NCBI GenBank assembly: GCA_025738555.1
Contig: JAOVFP010000006.1
Coordinates: 2,356,001 to 2,420,000 of the forward strand
Direction: 5' to 3'
Length of the DNA stretch: 64,000 bases
Source of the DNA: Cyathus striatus
Lineage: Eukaryota; Basidiomycota; Agaricomycetes; Agaricales; Nidulariaceae
Shown: positions 46,958 through 60,100 of the stretch, piece after piece
How the letters are laid out: every line of letters begins with the position of its first letter
Position numbering within the stretch: position 1 is the first letter of the stretch
The notes under the pieces: generated by a model
Database searches by the model: none
The model's input: the letters and a program-made list of their open reading frames with translations, nothing else
Told to the model about the DNA's origin: nothing
Made by a program: the position numbers and the translations under genes

Positions 46958-49600
46958 ATGATAACCCCGGGTATCGACTTCTTTGCTCGTGGAGCCTTCT
47001 TCCTGCTTTTGCGCTCCTCTGGACTAATAGCAGTTGAACGTCTCGCCTCATTACTCTATACGACAGATTTAGTACCTGTTTGGTCTCTCTTTGTGGCGAG
47101 CCTATTATCTTTCCCATTCGAAATCATGATTCGCATAATCGTTACCGAAATTAGGCATAGGAAAGAAGCGGCTGCAGTTGGTGCCCGTATGGTGCCTAGA
47201 GTGAAAGGAAGATGGATAGGAAATTTGGACGTGTTGAATGGATTGAGGACCAACTTTTGGTATGGATATCCTGGTCAGTTCAGTTCGATGTAGTCAGCTG
47301 TATACTATCTCTCATATATAATTCCAAGCCGATGATATGTTCGCAAGGGTTACTGAACTGGGCCACCTCATTAATTACCGCACGACATGGATTGATACTC
47401 ACTTCACGGATTCTCCGGAATACATCAAAGCCATTCTAGCTACAGATGTTGGAAACTTCGTCAAAGGTATGATGGTAGTCGTTAAAACCTTAAAGACGAC
47501 TTTATCAATCATATTTTAAACAGGAGAAATATTCAGAAGTGTAATGTACCCCGTGCTCGGAACAGGCGTTTTCAACTCCGATGGTGAGCTTACTACATTA
47601 CCACGCAAATGCTACTTCTGAAGTACCTACATCAGGTGAAATGTGGAAGTATGTCTACGACATTGTTATTCTCCCATACATATCTTACCTATGCGTGCCA
47701 GGTTCCATCGCTCTATTAGTCGTCCTTTCTTCTCCCGCGATCGCATCAGTCATTTCAATATATTTGATAAACACGTAGACGCTGTAGTTGGTCATGCAAG
47801 ACGTCGTATGAATGAAGGTTACGCTCTCGATTTCCAGGTTAGATCTACTTACCGCTAGCTTGCTGGTCGCCTCACTGTAATATTTTCTCCAGGACCTCAT
47901 GAGTCGGTTCACTCTCGACTCTGCCACTGAGTTTCTCTTCGGTTCCTGCGTAAATAGCCTGGAATCAAGTCTTCCGTATCCGGAGAATGCACCGCCATAT
48001 CTAAACTCACAAATGCACAATGAGCCTGCAAATATATTTGCAAAAGCCTTTCGAGATGCACAGTGGGTTATTGCCGTCCGTGAACGGTGTGGGTGGGCCT
48101 GGCCCTTATTGGAGATAACAAAAAATAGGACGGCCCAGCCCATGTCTATTATTAATGCGCACATAGAACCTATTATCAACGAGGCTCTCAGGAAAAAAGA
48201 AGCAGCTGTTAAAGAAGGGCTTTGGGAAGAGAAGACAATTGGGTCTTCCGAGGTGGCAGATGATGAGACACTCTTGGATCATCTCGTTAGAATTACAAGC
48301 GGTATGTTATCACATCTGCCATGACGTCGTATTATTAAGCCTCGCCGTCTGTTTTATACAGACCCAAAGGTTCTGAGAGACGAAACGTACGTTAGGCAGG
48401 CTTTTCGTTGTAAATTTAATTTCTGACATTGGAGTTTTCAGATTGAACATCATGATCGGTGTGTCTTCTAAGTTCGCGTGAACCAGAGCACATTAAAAAT
48501 GTTTATTCAGCTGGTAGAGATACGACGGCATCCACGTTATCTTATGTGTTTTACTTCCTCTCCCAATATCCTTCAGTAACCTCTCGCCTTCGAGAGGAGA
48601 TCTTGGAGAAGGTTGGCATCGATCGACGTCCTACATACGCTGACATTCGCGAAATGAAATACCTCCGAGCTGTTATCAACGGCGAGTAATACTTATAGCA
48701 CTGCTTACTTTTAAATCTTACATGTAATGTATCCATGCAGAAACGCTAAGGCTATATCCGGCTGTGTGCGCACACTGTTCATTATTTATATAGTACATCG
48801 CACTAACCTACGAAGTCTATCAGTCCTTTTAATGTCAGGTTTGTGAGGCATATCGATTGCGGATAACCACTGCGATTAAATACGCATCTTACTAGGGCCA
48901 GCATCAATGCTACTACTTGGCCTTCGCTAGATCCTACTGAAAAACCATATTACATTCCTGCTGGAACTAAGTAAGCTCGAGTACTGTTTACTTATCTCAG
49001 CTCTCCCTCAATCTGTCACACGCCCTACAGAACAGCATATTCCGTATTTGTCATGCATAGGCGCAAAGATCTTTGGGGTCCTGATGGTAAGCATTGCGCA
49101 CCAGATCACAGCTTACTTCGAGCGTAATTCGTTGCAGCCGAAGAATTTGATCCAGATCGTTTCTTGGATGAAAGGCTTCAAAAATACCTATTAAAGAATT
49201 CATTCATATTTCTTCCTTTCAATGCTGGCCCACGTATCTGCTTGGGTCAACAAGTAAGCATCTACATAACTATCTTTAGAACCTTAGTGAATTATACAAT
49301 TTCTTCTCTAGTTCGCTTATAACGAGATGTCGTTTATTATTATACGACTTCTGCAAAAGTTCGCAGGTGTATCTCTCGACCTTGATGCACTGCCATCTGG
49401 ATTCCGTCCTCCTACTGAATGGGAAACCTGTGACGGCCGCAAAGGAATCGAAAAAATCTTTCCAAAGATGCATCTGACGATGTACATTGAGGTAGGATAC
49501 GTGAAAAATCTGAAGTCTCTATTCTCAGCTATTTTAATAGGGAGGCCTGTGGCTTAGACTTCATGAAAGTGTGGGTAACAGAGGATCTGGCGAAGAATGA
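46958..49600 (+). CDS. CYP63-like cytochrome P450-E
   Basis: Start ATG at 46958 gives [20 protein letters not shown], a membrane N-terminus of the CYP63 type (basidiomycete relatives of alkane/fatty-acid CYP52). Blocks in order: [64 protein letters not shown] helix AGRDTTAS, K helix [12 protein letters not shown], and heme loop [12 protein letters not shown] (near 49221-49255). About 14 short introns. The intron before ETLR (48682-48740) has a GC donor, GCGAGT. Stop TGA is at 49598-49600. Expected activity: omega or subterminal hydroxylation of fatty acids, alkanes or aromatic pollutants, as for CYP63A proteins of white-rot fungi. It is a tandem duplicate of P450-F. Confidence 0.9.
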
Positions 49601-50632
49601 GCTATGCGACATGCTACGAAAAATTGTATGAATAGAAACCTGTTTTGTTTCTTTGATAATGTCGCAACTTACTGCGTATCGGGTTGCTATCAAGTCTGGA
49701 CACTGCTTGATCACAGTATGGATCACAACATGGAGATGGATGATGGACTGTACTTGATGCTACTGTGAAGGCGGGAATTGTATCAATCAACGGTCAACGA
49801 ACATCATTAAATTTAAAGCTTAAAAATACATATCACGCAATGTTAGAAGGTAAAAGTCCTGAGTAGAGCTCTTTTCTTATCCTTTGCTTACCGTGTCCGT
49901 ATGGGGCGGTAGTGATATGTGCCAAGATACATCCTGGAAAGAGCAGACAAGAACCAAACAAGAACTTGAAGCTCGAAGCTAAGCTCAAGCGCTAAGCGCT
50001 AAGCGATTGGCCCCCAGCAATAAATAAGGTCAAACAAGTTGTTATGTACATGCCGGTGTCTTCCGAGGACCCGAGGACCGGTGCCTTTCACTTGTCCATT
50101 TTGTCTCTCTCTTTTGATTCTCCTTCAAGTTGAAATGTCTCCGATGCGGCGGCTCCACTTATGTCGACGCGTCTATCTAATCTTTTACCTCTTTTACCAC
50201 TCAATACGAACTTAAAACAAGTAGAAGGAAATTCTATCTCATAAATTTCGTGTTCAAAGGTTGCAGTAAGTTCTGTTCCCATGGTGTTCTCATTCCAAGG
50301 CTCCGTGATTTAGGACATCAGATGCTACCTATTCAACTCCCTTTTTTAGGCACCAGATGAGCGTTGATGCTCCATATCATATGTCACATTTTCAAAACAT
50401 ATAGAAGTGTGAGAGCCATTTATGTCTCTTCTTTTCGATCGGTCAACACGATTGCGTGGCTCCGGGGTAATTGGATCCCGTTTTAAGATTTAAGAACCGC
50501 ATGCACATGTTACTTATAACTCATCATGATGGAGCTGTGAAAGTCTTTGGCTCCTGAGATCTTCCTGTTGAGACGACTTTACCTTTGTACACTGCTCTCA
50601 ACAAGCACTTTCTGGTGGACTCTCTGGCTAGT
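49601..50632. other. Intergenic between the CYP63-like genes
   Basis: About 1 kb. A 64-codon ORF on the minus strand (50088-50282) has no recognised family. A short run of GCTAAGC-type units lies near 49975-50005. Otherwise it is presumed promoter of P450-F. Confidence 0.45.
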
Positions 50633-53267
50633 ATGGTATTAATCACTCCAGGAGTTGACTTTCTGGCCCGTGGAGCTGCCTTTGGATCACTACCTGTCTT
50701 TGGCGCAGTGGCCATAGGACGACTAAGCTCCACGCACTACGGGGTGGAGATACCGACATGGATGCTCTTGACCGCTAGCGTGCTCTCCTTTCCTGCTATC
50801 GCTGCAATTCGCATTGTAACTACACAAATCAAGCATCGGAGACAGGCTGCTGCAGTTGGTGCGCGTTTGCCACCAGCAATCAAAGGAAAGTTGGTAGGCA
50901 ACTTCGACGTGGTGATGACTCTAATGAAGAACTTCAAAAACGGATACATTGGTGAGGGTCTTGTGCTAATCGCCAATAATATCTGCTTAGCTTCGCAGGC
51001 GATGGTTTGGTTGAAGCAATTGAGGAGCTTGGTCATTTGGTTAACATTCGTACAATGTGGACTGATACCTACTTCACCGATTCTCCTGAGTACGTAAAGG
51101 CGATCCTCGCAACAGACTTTGGAAACTTTGTCAAAGGTAGCTTAACCATCAAGATATTGGTTATGGTATGCTCATTGCATTAGGCGAGAGGTTTCAAGGC
51201 TCCATGGATTCGGTTCTTGGAACGGGTGTATTCAACTCTGATGGTGAGTTGGAATGCTAACGCTTCTACACTCGTCACTGATAAATCGCTGTGACCTTTA
51301 TGCGGTATTAGGTGATATGTGGAAGTGCGTCTTGTACCTTGAGTGGAGATATAGTTAACCCTAAAGTTCCTTCAATAGGTTCCATCGTTCCATTACACGG
51401 CCAGTGTTCACGCGCGATCGCATCAGCCACTATGAGCTATTTGACAAACACACCCAGTCCGTGATTACGCACATCAAGCTACGGATGAAGGAAGGCTATC
51501 CAATTGATTTCCTGGTACGAAAGCTATATTAAATTCCCGCGCTCACTGTTCCAATACAGGCATTCTTACAGGATCTCATGAGTCGCTTTACCCTCGACTC
51601 AGCCACTGAATTTCTGTTCGGCTCATGTGTACACAGCCTAGAGTCTACCCTTCCTTACCCACACAACGCGCCTCCATATTTAAATGCTCAGGTTCACCGT
51701 AGCGCCGCAGATATATTCGCCAGAGCCTTCCTCGAATCCCAGGAAATTATCTCTGCAAGGGAACGCTTGGGGTGGATATGGCCTCTATGGGAGATAACGA
51801 AAGACAAGACGAAAGAACCTATGGAGATTGTGAATGCATACATCGAGCCCATTATAAAGGAGGCTATTAGGAAGAAGGAGGAGGCTGCGAAGGAGGGTAT
51901 TGCGAGGGAGAAGAGAATAGAATCGGAGGTCGCCGAGGATGAGACCCTATTGGATCATTTGGTTGGGATTACAACCGGTATGTCACCTAGAGCCTAACTT
52001 GGAGTTTGCCTGAGATCATTATCGTTTCACTTAGATCCTGTGGTTCTCCGAGACGAAACGTATGTCGATCCTTTAGTTAACATTACATTACTCATATTAA
52101 TCCACTTTTCTGGTCAGTCTTAACATCATGATCGGTAAGGCTTCAGTGGATGATGTTCGAAACGTTCTTAATGTGCCATACTACTATGCTCTATAGCCGG
52201 CAGAGACACTACCGCATCTACGCTCACGTTCATCTTCTATTTTATTTCCCGTTATCCTGTGGTGATGACTCGACTTCGAGAGGAAATCTTCAGTAAGGTT
52301 GGCCCCAACCGACGTCCTACATACGACGACATTCGCGATATGAAATATCTCCGTGCGGTTATCAATGGTAGTATATCTTTATATCCGTTACCTACGCACT
52401 TTGCTGACGCTCCTCATTGTTGAACAGAGACCTTGAGATTGTACCCTATTGTGTTGGTCTTCAGTCTATCTCTATGTGCTGTAACGTTGATCTTGGTATA
52501 ATTAGCCCTTTCAACGTTAGGTTGGTGACATTTTCGGACAGCGCTGCCTTGTATGAGCTGACTGAGCCATACCAGGGAGAGTATTAACGCTACTACATGG
52601 CCTTCCTCCGACCCGACCGAAAAACCGTACTACATCCCCGCCGGTACCAAGTAAGCTTGACGCGCGCCTTGTATTTTAAGTTTGTCCTGACGCTCCCATA
52701 GATCTGCATATTCCGTATTCATCATGCAGAGGCGTAAAGACCTTTGGGGACCTGATGGTTTGTTGGCTTTCCGTAGCTGACCGTCTGTTAGGCTCACGTG
52801 TAACTTTATAGCGGATGTATTCGATCCGGACCGTTTCCTAGATGAAAGACTGAAACAATATCTTGTGAAGAACTCGTTTATCTTCCTGCCCTTCAATGCA
52901 GGCCCTCGCATTTGCTTGGGACAACAGGTAGATCCTTCGCACTGTGGTATCGCCGATCATACTAATATCAACTAGTTTGCTTACAACGAAATGTCGTTTA
53001 TTATTATACGTCTTCTGCAAGCCTTTTCTACTGTATCACTTGATCTTGATGCATTGCCATCGGAATGTCATCCGCCAGCGGAGTGGGCAACCGCCAAAGG
53101 TCGGAAGGCAATTGAACAGATCTTTCCCAAGACCCATTTGACCATGTATACTGCGGTTCGTGACTTACTTAACTTCGTAATGTCGGTTGCTTTAATGATG
53201 GCTATCTTTATTACAGGGTGGGCTATGGCTCAACATTCGGGAGAGTGAAAGTCGCGAAAGTGCCTAA
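50633..53267 (+). CDS. CYP63-like cytochrome P450-F
   Basis: The start ATG at 50633 ([20 protein letters not shown]) was chosen because it aligns with the start of P450-E. The protein follows E block by block: [62 protein letters not shown] in helix I, ETLR in helix [20 protein letters not shown] and [12 protein letters not shown] (near 52895-52930). It ends [16 protein letters not shown] with TAA at 53265-53267. Intron positions match E. Here the intron before ETLR has a normal GT donor, where E has GC. No frame breaks were seen. Same expected chemistry as E: hydroxylation of long-chain or hydrophobic substrates at the ER. Confidence 0.9.
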
Positions 53268-53722
53268 ATTAAATGTAAGCCTTGTAATTGTAAGTTGTAC
53301 GTGCCCAATATCATTATACCGCATCACACCGTCTCCGATGACTCGTTAAGTTACTTCACTTCGACAAAGACTCCTCGATTCGGAGGAGAGGTAACTCGAG
53401 TATTACTTTATACGCAAGAGGTCGACTTAGAAACGACGCCCAAAGTGCTTACTCGTCACACGAGATTTCTGTCACTTTTAAAACGCTACTGCGGGTTGTA
53501 TTATACGATAATTACGGAGAGGATGTAAGGTACTACTGAGTTATGATATATAAGACGTTAATATAATCTATGAATGCGAAGCTAAAGAGGATGAGATGCC
53601 AAAAAATATGCTGTAACGATATCCTGCCCTGTCCCTGTGGTAAATAAACTTTCTCTGATCAGATACTTGGATTTTTATTGAAGACCTTGGCGTAAGCAGC
53701 TCTCGAAGAATTGTTGAATTTT
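53268..53722. other. Intergenic between convergent genes
   Basis: The 3' flanks of P450-F and the first MARVEL-like gene. No gene is supported. Confidence 0.45.
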
Positions 53723-54489
53723 TTAGACCGCGGACACTGGACGAGCGGCCGTGGCACGAGTTTCGGGGTAAGTACCTGTGTGGTCGCCACGCCCATGGGC
53801 TGGTCCGGTGAAGTCCTGGTTGTTGCTTTTCATGTTCCACAAGCTGGCGAGAATGCAAAACGTAGTAAATGCCCAGCCCAACCATGACATGGCCTTGATG
53901 CTCTCCAAAATACGACAAGGCCTAAAGGAGCCTCGGCACCATTTCAAGTTCGACCATTTATGCTGAAACCAGACATTCAGAATAATGTGATAGCACAAAG
54001 AGAGAACGAACTCACTGTGGTGATAGCAGCTCCAACAAGCCATAAGACCCATAGGCAAAGGAGACCTAGCAATTCGGTACCGTAGTTCGTGAGGGGTCCG
54101 CGGCCGATACGCCCAAGAAGAATAGACAGGCTAGACAATTCTTTAGAAATGTTTGAAATAAATAGTAACGTTTTTACTTACACCCATAGCGACCATATGA
54201 TGCTAAGCGCAGATGTTGCTATCAGCTCGGCTATGACAGCACCTAAAAGTAAAATTAGACCCGTTCACCAATGAAAATGTTAAACCTACGCACTGTAGAA
54301 ATGTGTTTTGTGTGTCAAGATATCAGGCTCATCTTGTTTCTCTGTATAATTCGTTCGATAACATGTTAAACCGAGCACGGTAGCTGATACAGCGAACTAA
54401 GAGGAAGATGAGGATTAAAACAATATCAACAAGTCGTGTATACTAACCAAAAGAGAGTAGAATGCAGTGCGAACAGGGTAGAATGCCAT
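53723..54489 (-). CDS. Small MARVEL-like four-helix membrane protein, copy 1
   Basis: Five exons give about 185 residues. Start ATG at 54489: MAFYPVRTAFYSLLFAVSAT. The other helices are SAVIAELIATSALSIIWSLW, LGLLCLWVLWLVGAAITT and ILESIKAMSWLGWAFTTFCI. A short hydrophilic tail follows, with FTGPAHGRGDHTGTYPE. The four-helix layout and the LCLWVLWLVGAA motif match small fungal MARVEL-domain-like proteins, which associate with membrane domains; the specific role is unknown. Its neighbour 55094-55843 is a clear paralog with the same exon pattern. Exon borders in the middle are by eye. Confidence 0.65.
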
Positions 54490-55093
54490 GTCAAATGAGA
54501 GGTAGATAGTAAGAAGTGTAAGGTTGAACTCTGCGTCTTTCGAGATTTATAAGTCAGTGGTGGTTAGACGATTAATAATTGTCTGTGGTGCGATTACGAT
54601 CGAACATGCAATGTTCCATGATCATGACGATATGTGGGTGGATTTGTTCAAGGAAAATCCGAGCCTAGTCCTTATATTGGAGGTGGTGCGTTGTTTCAGC
54701 CAGAAACACTGTAAAGATAAATTCTTTCTACATGTCTGCGTCACTTCAATGTTCTCTTAACCTAAGTAGGATCATATTGTACCAGAACGCAAATAGTAGA
54801 GCGAAAACGGCATAGGGAAACGACGGTCGACAGCTGAGAATTGAATAAGTGATCGAGTGTGTCGAATCCGGGGGACATTGTAGATTTATGTGGAATTTGA
54901 AGATCGGATTATTAACTCGCGTAAAGTCGATACACGTGTCTGCCTTCAAAATCGAACAACTTACAATAACTAACCAAACGGCTATCACCTAAATATAACA
55001 AATAGGCTACAGAATCATTGATACAACAAGTTCCAGACGAGTATTAACGTCTTGTATGTATGTAGGCTAAAAATTCCAAACAAACCCTATTAT
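54490..55093. other. Intergenic between the two MARVEL-like genes
   Basis: About 600 bp, AT-rich. An 80-codon ORF at 54746-54988 (-) has no support. Presumed promoter of copy 1 and 3' flank of copy 2. Confidence 0.45.
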
Positions 55094-55843
55094 CTACACC
55101 CTACTGGACCTCCAAATGCTGGCACGCGGGTCCCACCTGCCATGCATTGGCTCAACCCACGCCCTATTAGCAAAGCTAAACAGAATGCTGATTGCCAAAA
55201 TAGTAGTCAGAATTATCCAGCCCAACCACGAGAAAGCCACGAGGGCAGTAAGAAGTCGACATGCTCTGAACTGTTGACAAAACGATAGGTCTCCCCAAAT
55301 GGACTTTGCAACAATTAATTAGTGAAAACATTCACGGATATAAATCTTGGGAATTGAGACTTACCGTAGCAACAGCGGCACCAACAAGCCACATCAACCA
55401 CAGGATACATAGCCCGACTATTTCTGCTCGAAACGTGTATACCCAGCGATTCTCCACTCGTTTGTGTATGGTGTGAATACTAAACGGATCATAATCAGAC
55501 ACAAATCAGTTTCAGAAAGTTAAAATATGCTTACAGGAATATAGACCAGACCATAGCAAACAGGGTGGTCACCAGCAGCTCAGCCACGATAGGATCTTTT
55601 TAAAATGAGACATAGTCGTTGATTAATGGGAAAAACGTACCGTAGAAATTCCTTCCATTATTTAAAGGGTCTCCAGCAGGCAAATGAGTGGTATAGTGAA
55701 GTCTTGCACCGGAAAGCCCAAAGAGTACAAGAGAAAATAGGAACTTTCAATTCTATCAGTCCAATTCAAAATCACCTCATCATCCAGCAGCTCACCAAGG
55801 TTGCATAAAGAGCGATGCGCAAAGGGGGTAGGTCAAGTGGCAT
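55094..55843 (-). CDS. Small MARVEL-like four-helix membrane protein, copy 2
   Basis: Start ATG at 55843: MPLDLPPLRIALYATL, then after intron 1 FLFSLVLFGLSGARLHYTTH. Next come PIVAELLVTTLFAMVWSIF, IVGLCILWLMWLVGAAVAT, WGDLSFCQQFRACRLLTALV and ILTTILAISILFSFANRAW. The tail EPMHGRWDPRAS is hydrophilic. Stop TAG is at 55094-55096. The WGDLSxCxxFRACRLL block just after helix 3 and the HGRWDPR tail are the features I associate with small MARVEL-like proteins of Agaricomycetes. It shares exon layout with copy 1 but is considerably diverged. Probably a plasma-membrane protein; function unknown. Confidence 0.68.
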
Positions 55844-57111
55844 GGCGACAAAAGATCAAAGACGTGCTAAGTATGATTATGATACAGGGAGTGTTGAAGA
55901 GATGTAAAGAACAGGAGAACCAGCTCCGCAGACAGTCAGTTTATATGGTGGTGATGATGCAGAAACTGAAAAGGGGGGTCACGAAGGGCATGCGCTCTCC
56001 ACATAACATGAGCTCGCCTCGTTTTCTTCATCTCCCTTTGCCCAACAATGTAAATGGTAACCGCCTTGTTGTGTTCAAGTTCCGCGGTAGCCATTGACGA
56101 CAACCTGATTGATGCCGAAGGCCCGCCATGTAATTTTATTGGCTCTGAGTTTAAATCTCTCATCGGCATTTTTATTTGCGATAAATATCGCATTCCCAAC
56201 GTCGTCCTACAACCACCATTCCCAGTTGTCCTAGCATCCACAGTAAATTCATTCTTCTCATTTGAAAGTCATACCCGAGTAATGTAAACATGAACTTGTG
56301 ACGTCAGTACTACGATGTAATGTTCGAGCAGCCTGGCGTCAGCGCAGTCATGCGACTCCACTGTGGCCTGCATACATTTGTCAGAACTAGCCATGACACT
56401 TTGATAGATACCCCAAGGTATCAGCTACTGATAATCTGACCTTTCGGTCAACTTCGGAATTCTCTGTCTTTTCATCAGCCTATCTTAAACCGCCTCGCCT
56501 CAAAACTATACTAGACAACAAGAATGTTATCTGCAAAGGCGTGTCCTACTATCTTTAGTTAGCATATAGATAAGCGTCCTTCATTCCCCTAATATTACAG
56601 CACACCGCACAATCTACGAGATCGTCATACTTTCAGGGTTACTTCTATTTAACCAATCTCGAGCATCGATATCCACTCAACACCCGCACCGAAAACGAAA
56701 CAGAGATATATTTAACAACTATGTACTAAGAGAATGCATTATATAGATATCGTAAATAAGGAGGGAAATAATAAAATGAATCTGTGCAGAGTACAGTGGG
56801 AGGGGGATCGTATGCATTTTGAATGAATACAGCAATTATTAAAATAAATGTCGTGTACATAGATAAAAAGGGGGTAAAGAGTCGATAAAAGCAAAAACCT
56901 GGACACTGAAACTATCATGCAAGATCCAATATGTACAGCAATAGTGTTTAGAAAGGGCAGGATATCTAATCTGCCGTTTCCGGAGTACCGGCATAAGTAC
57001 TGAATTAAGGAATCCACAAGGAAATCCAAAAGATATAAGGTATAAAAGCCAAAAAGCGCACCGTATGCGACAAGATGAAGAAAAAAGAAAGAAAAAACTT
57101 TGGTTTGATGA
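55844..57111. other. Intergenic upstream of MARVEL-like copy 2 and downstream of STE12
   Basis: About 1.27 kb. ORFs at 55801-56097 (+), 55936-56241 (-) and 56739-57341 (-) lack motifs or overlap STE12. No gene is supported. Confidence 0.45.
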
Positions 57112-60100
57112 TTACATCGCCACATGTTGCGAATGGGTATAGTACCCGTTCGCCATCGGAGCATACTGTTGCTGCTGATCCTGAACCTGCACAAACTGGC
57201 CTTGCTTGTTATATATCGCAGCAGCAGTTTGACTAGGTGGGTACGTCTCGTTCGTATATGGTAGATCCATATTATAAGGCGCCGGCGACTCGGATTGCTG
57301 GAACGAAGAAGGGGAATCGGTGCGGAACGCGGTCTCAGCAAAATTCGGCTGCTGCTGCTGCTCCGTCATATTCATCATCTGGCGCATCTGCTCATGCAAC
57401 GCGCTCCCTCCATAACTCGAATTCCTCGACTCGGACCGTCTACTCTGGGGATACTCGCCAGCGAGAGGAACAGGATACACCGCCGGACTAGAATGCGTCG
57501 ATCCACCACGCGACGTGGTCCCATACCCGGCATACGGATGATACCCCCTCGTGCTCGACACGGAACTCGTACTGCCAGGCGACCCACCATTTCCATAATC
57601 ACCACTATTAGCAGTAACAGGCCGGCGCGCCTGCTCCACATTCCGAACCACAGAAGGCGTCATGCTCCGATGTCTCCTTATAGGTCCAGCAGCAGCAGCA
57701 GCGGCCGCTGCTGCAGCGTTACTATCAATCATCCCAGGGGGATACAAAGCTGAATGATCAAAAGCTTGCTTATGCGAAGGCGCAGAAAGCGACGCCGAAA
57801 CGGGATAATCATCGCCATAGCCTGAAGATGCTGATGATGAAGACGACGAAGCAGAAGGACGGATCGGAGCATGGAATGAGTTCCTATTGGGATTTCTGAT
57901 ATGGGTCATGTTTCCAGGAGGAGGCGATGGCGCGCTGACAGTGCTGAACGCAGGACTATGTTGTCCCCTCGTCGCCCATTGAGGGTCTGTAAAATCGCCG
58001 GTATTAGGGGCACCACCAGAGAACAACATTCCCCCAGCAGCAGTAGAACTCCCAGACGTCGAACCTTGATAGTATGCATCCTGATGCTGGTTCACCATCG
58101 CGATGGACGCATCTCCAGAACGCATGATCAAACCTTCCTCATCGCCTTGAATATCCGTAACACCGCCTGTGACTTCCACCTCAAAGAGGTTCAAGTTCTG
58201 AGAAACATTAAAGGCCGCGGCAGAAGCACCACTCGATGGATTGTTCACATCAAAAAGCTGCATGTCCACGTCCATCCCTTGCGAGAAAACACCAAGACCA
58301 GGCATACCCTGGTGGTGGTACATCCCATCTTCTTCACTCTCACCACCGCTTCCCTGGCCCACACTCCCATCCCCACCACCACCAACATCACTATCGCCCA
58401 TATCCTCCACCCATTCATCAACACTGGCACCAGAAGCCATGGCCCGTTCATGCGTCTTCAAATGCTGATTCAAATTATCGCTCCTAGAAAACTTCTTGTT
58501 GCACTTGGAGCACGTAAAAGGCCTCTCCATCGTATGCGTCCTCAAATGCCGCTTGAGATGCTCCATGCGCTTGAACAGCCGTCCACAAGAGAACAAAGGA
58601 CACACGTAAGCTTTGACCTTGCCATCAGCAGAAACAGCTTCATACTGCGATGTAGCAGTCAACCCCAGCGCGGCGAGATTATTCTGCGGTTGATTGACGG
58701 GCCTAGGAAGCGGATGTGAAAAGGTGGAGGTATGATATCCAGCAGGGACATAATCCCTCGCCTGTTGTTCCTGACTTCTATCCCGTCCATATCCAGCCGA
58801 CGAAGGAGGCGCAGGCTGCCCATCATAGTACACTCCAACTTCGCCTATAACAGCTTGTTCACGAGGTTTCATGGCAACGCCTGTCCCAGGCAACAACTCG
58901 CCCCTCGCCTGCTTATGAAACATCTCTGCCGCAGAAGGCTCCATCTCTGCCTGCGCAGCCAAGCTCCCCGGTCCAAATTCCTCCAACATGGACGCATGAG
59001 CAGGCCTAGGAACCCTCTCCCGACTCACACTCACACTACTCCCATACCTCTCCCCACCACTCCCATTGGACCCCACACTCCGTCCACGACCACGTTCATC
59101 GTCTTCACTCCCCTTCCGCAGTCCACTCCCAGCCTTATCGTTCCGTTTCTTGCGCTGCTTGTACGTAGGGCTCCCCTCGAAAAGGGACACCATAGGAAAA
59201 ATGCCATCGGACCCTTGGACCTGCGAAAGCCGCTTATGCTTGGCCGCACTGACAACCTCATCCTCCCCATCGCTCACTTCACTTTCATCGGCATCTTCCA
59301 TTTCCTCCGTGGCATGTCGCACAGCAGCGTCAAGCTCGTCTTCGCCCTCGCGTACCCCCTGAGCCTTGCTAAACTGCTCATACAGACTCCGTTTGGCATC
59401 GTACGTGAATGATAAGGCAGGTTCACCCGTGATTTGAGTTGTAGCCTCCAGACCCATCTTTTCGCGCTTGAGATCTCGTTCTAGGGCATCTAGGAAAAGC
59501 CTGTCGTGCGGCACGGAGAACCTGAGCAATTGAGTTAGATGTGGTGTTCCTAAAAATAAAAACAAGAGAGAAACGAACCAGTAAAAGACCTTTTGCTTCT
59601 TTTGAGTGCGGATGCATTGGTATTTGAAGAGTAGATCCAAGAAAGGGCTCTGAGGGAAGAGATATGAGTTAATGAATGATAAGAGCAAAGGTGAAAAGGC
59701 CGAGAAATGACAACACGTAATACAAGTGTAAGCGACTGAGACGATAGGGTTTCTGATACCTCCGCCGTAACTTCCAACCGATTTAGCAAAAAGGCATATA
59801 ATCACCCAAAAGCCAACAAAGCACCAACAAAGCATATCCCTCCCTTCCCATTACACTCCCAGCAAGAAACGGTATCCAGCCCGCGTTTCACCAACGGCAT
59901 CACATGCGCATCGGAAGTAAGGAAGGGAAAATGGTGGGTGCATGCCGATCCGATGACGGAATATGCAAGTCAAACCGATGGACAGGATAAACAGAGACAT
60001 TTGCGGAACAAGCACCAAAAAAAGAAAAACTAACCTTGGGTTCTTCGAGCGTCGCGTCAATACCGGGCTTCAAATTCCGCAAATCACTAAACACGCCCTC

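Noticed and set aside
50088..50282. 64-codon minus-strand ORF upstream of P450-F
   Set aside because: Composition is fairly protein-like but there is no family match, no intron structure and no support beyond the ORF itself.
54746..54988. 80-codon minus-strand ORF as a third MARVEL-like gene
   Set aside because: It lacks the helix and WLVGAA motifs of the two neighbours.
57901..58719. 272-codon plus-strand ORF antisense to STE12
   Set aside because: Arg/Thr-rich shadow of the biased STE12 coding sequence, with no domain of its own.
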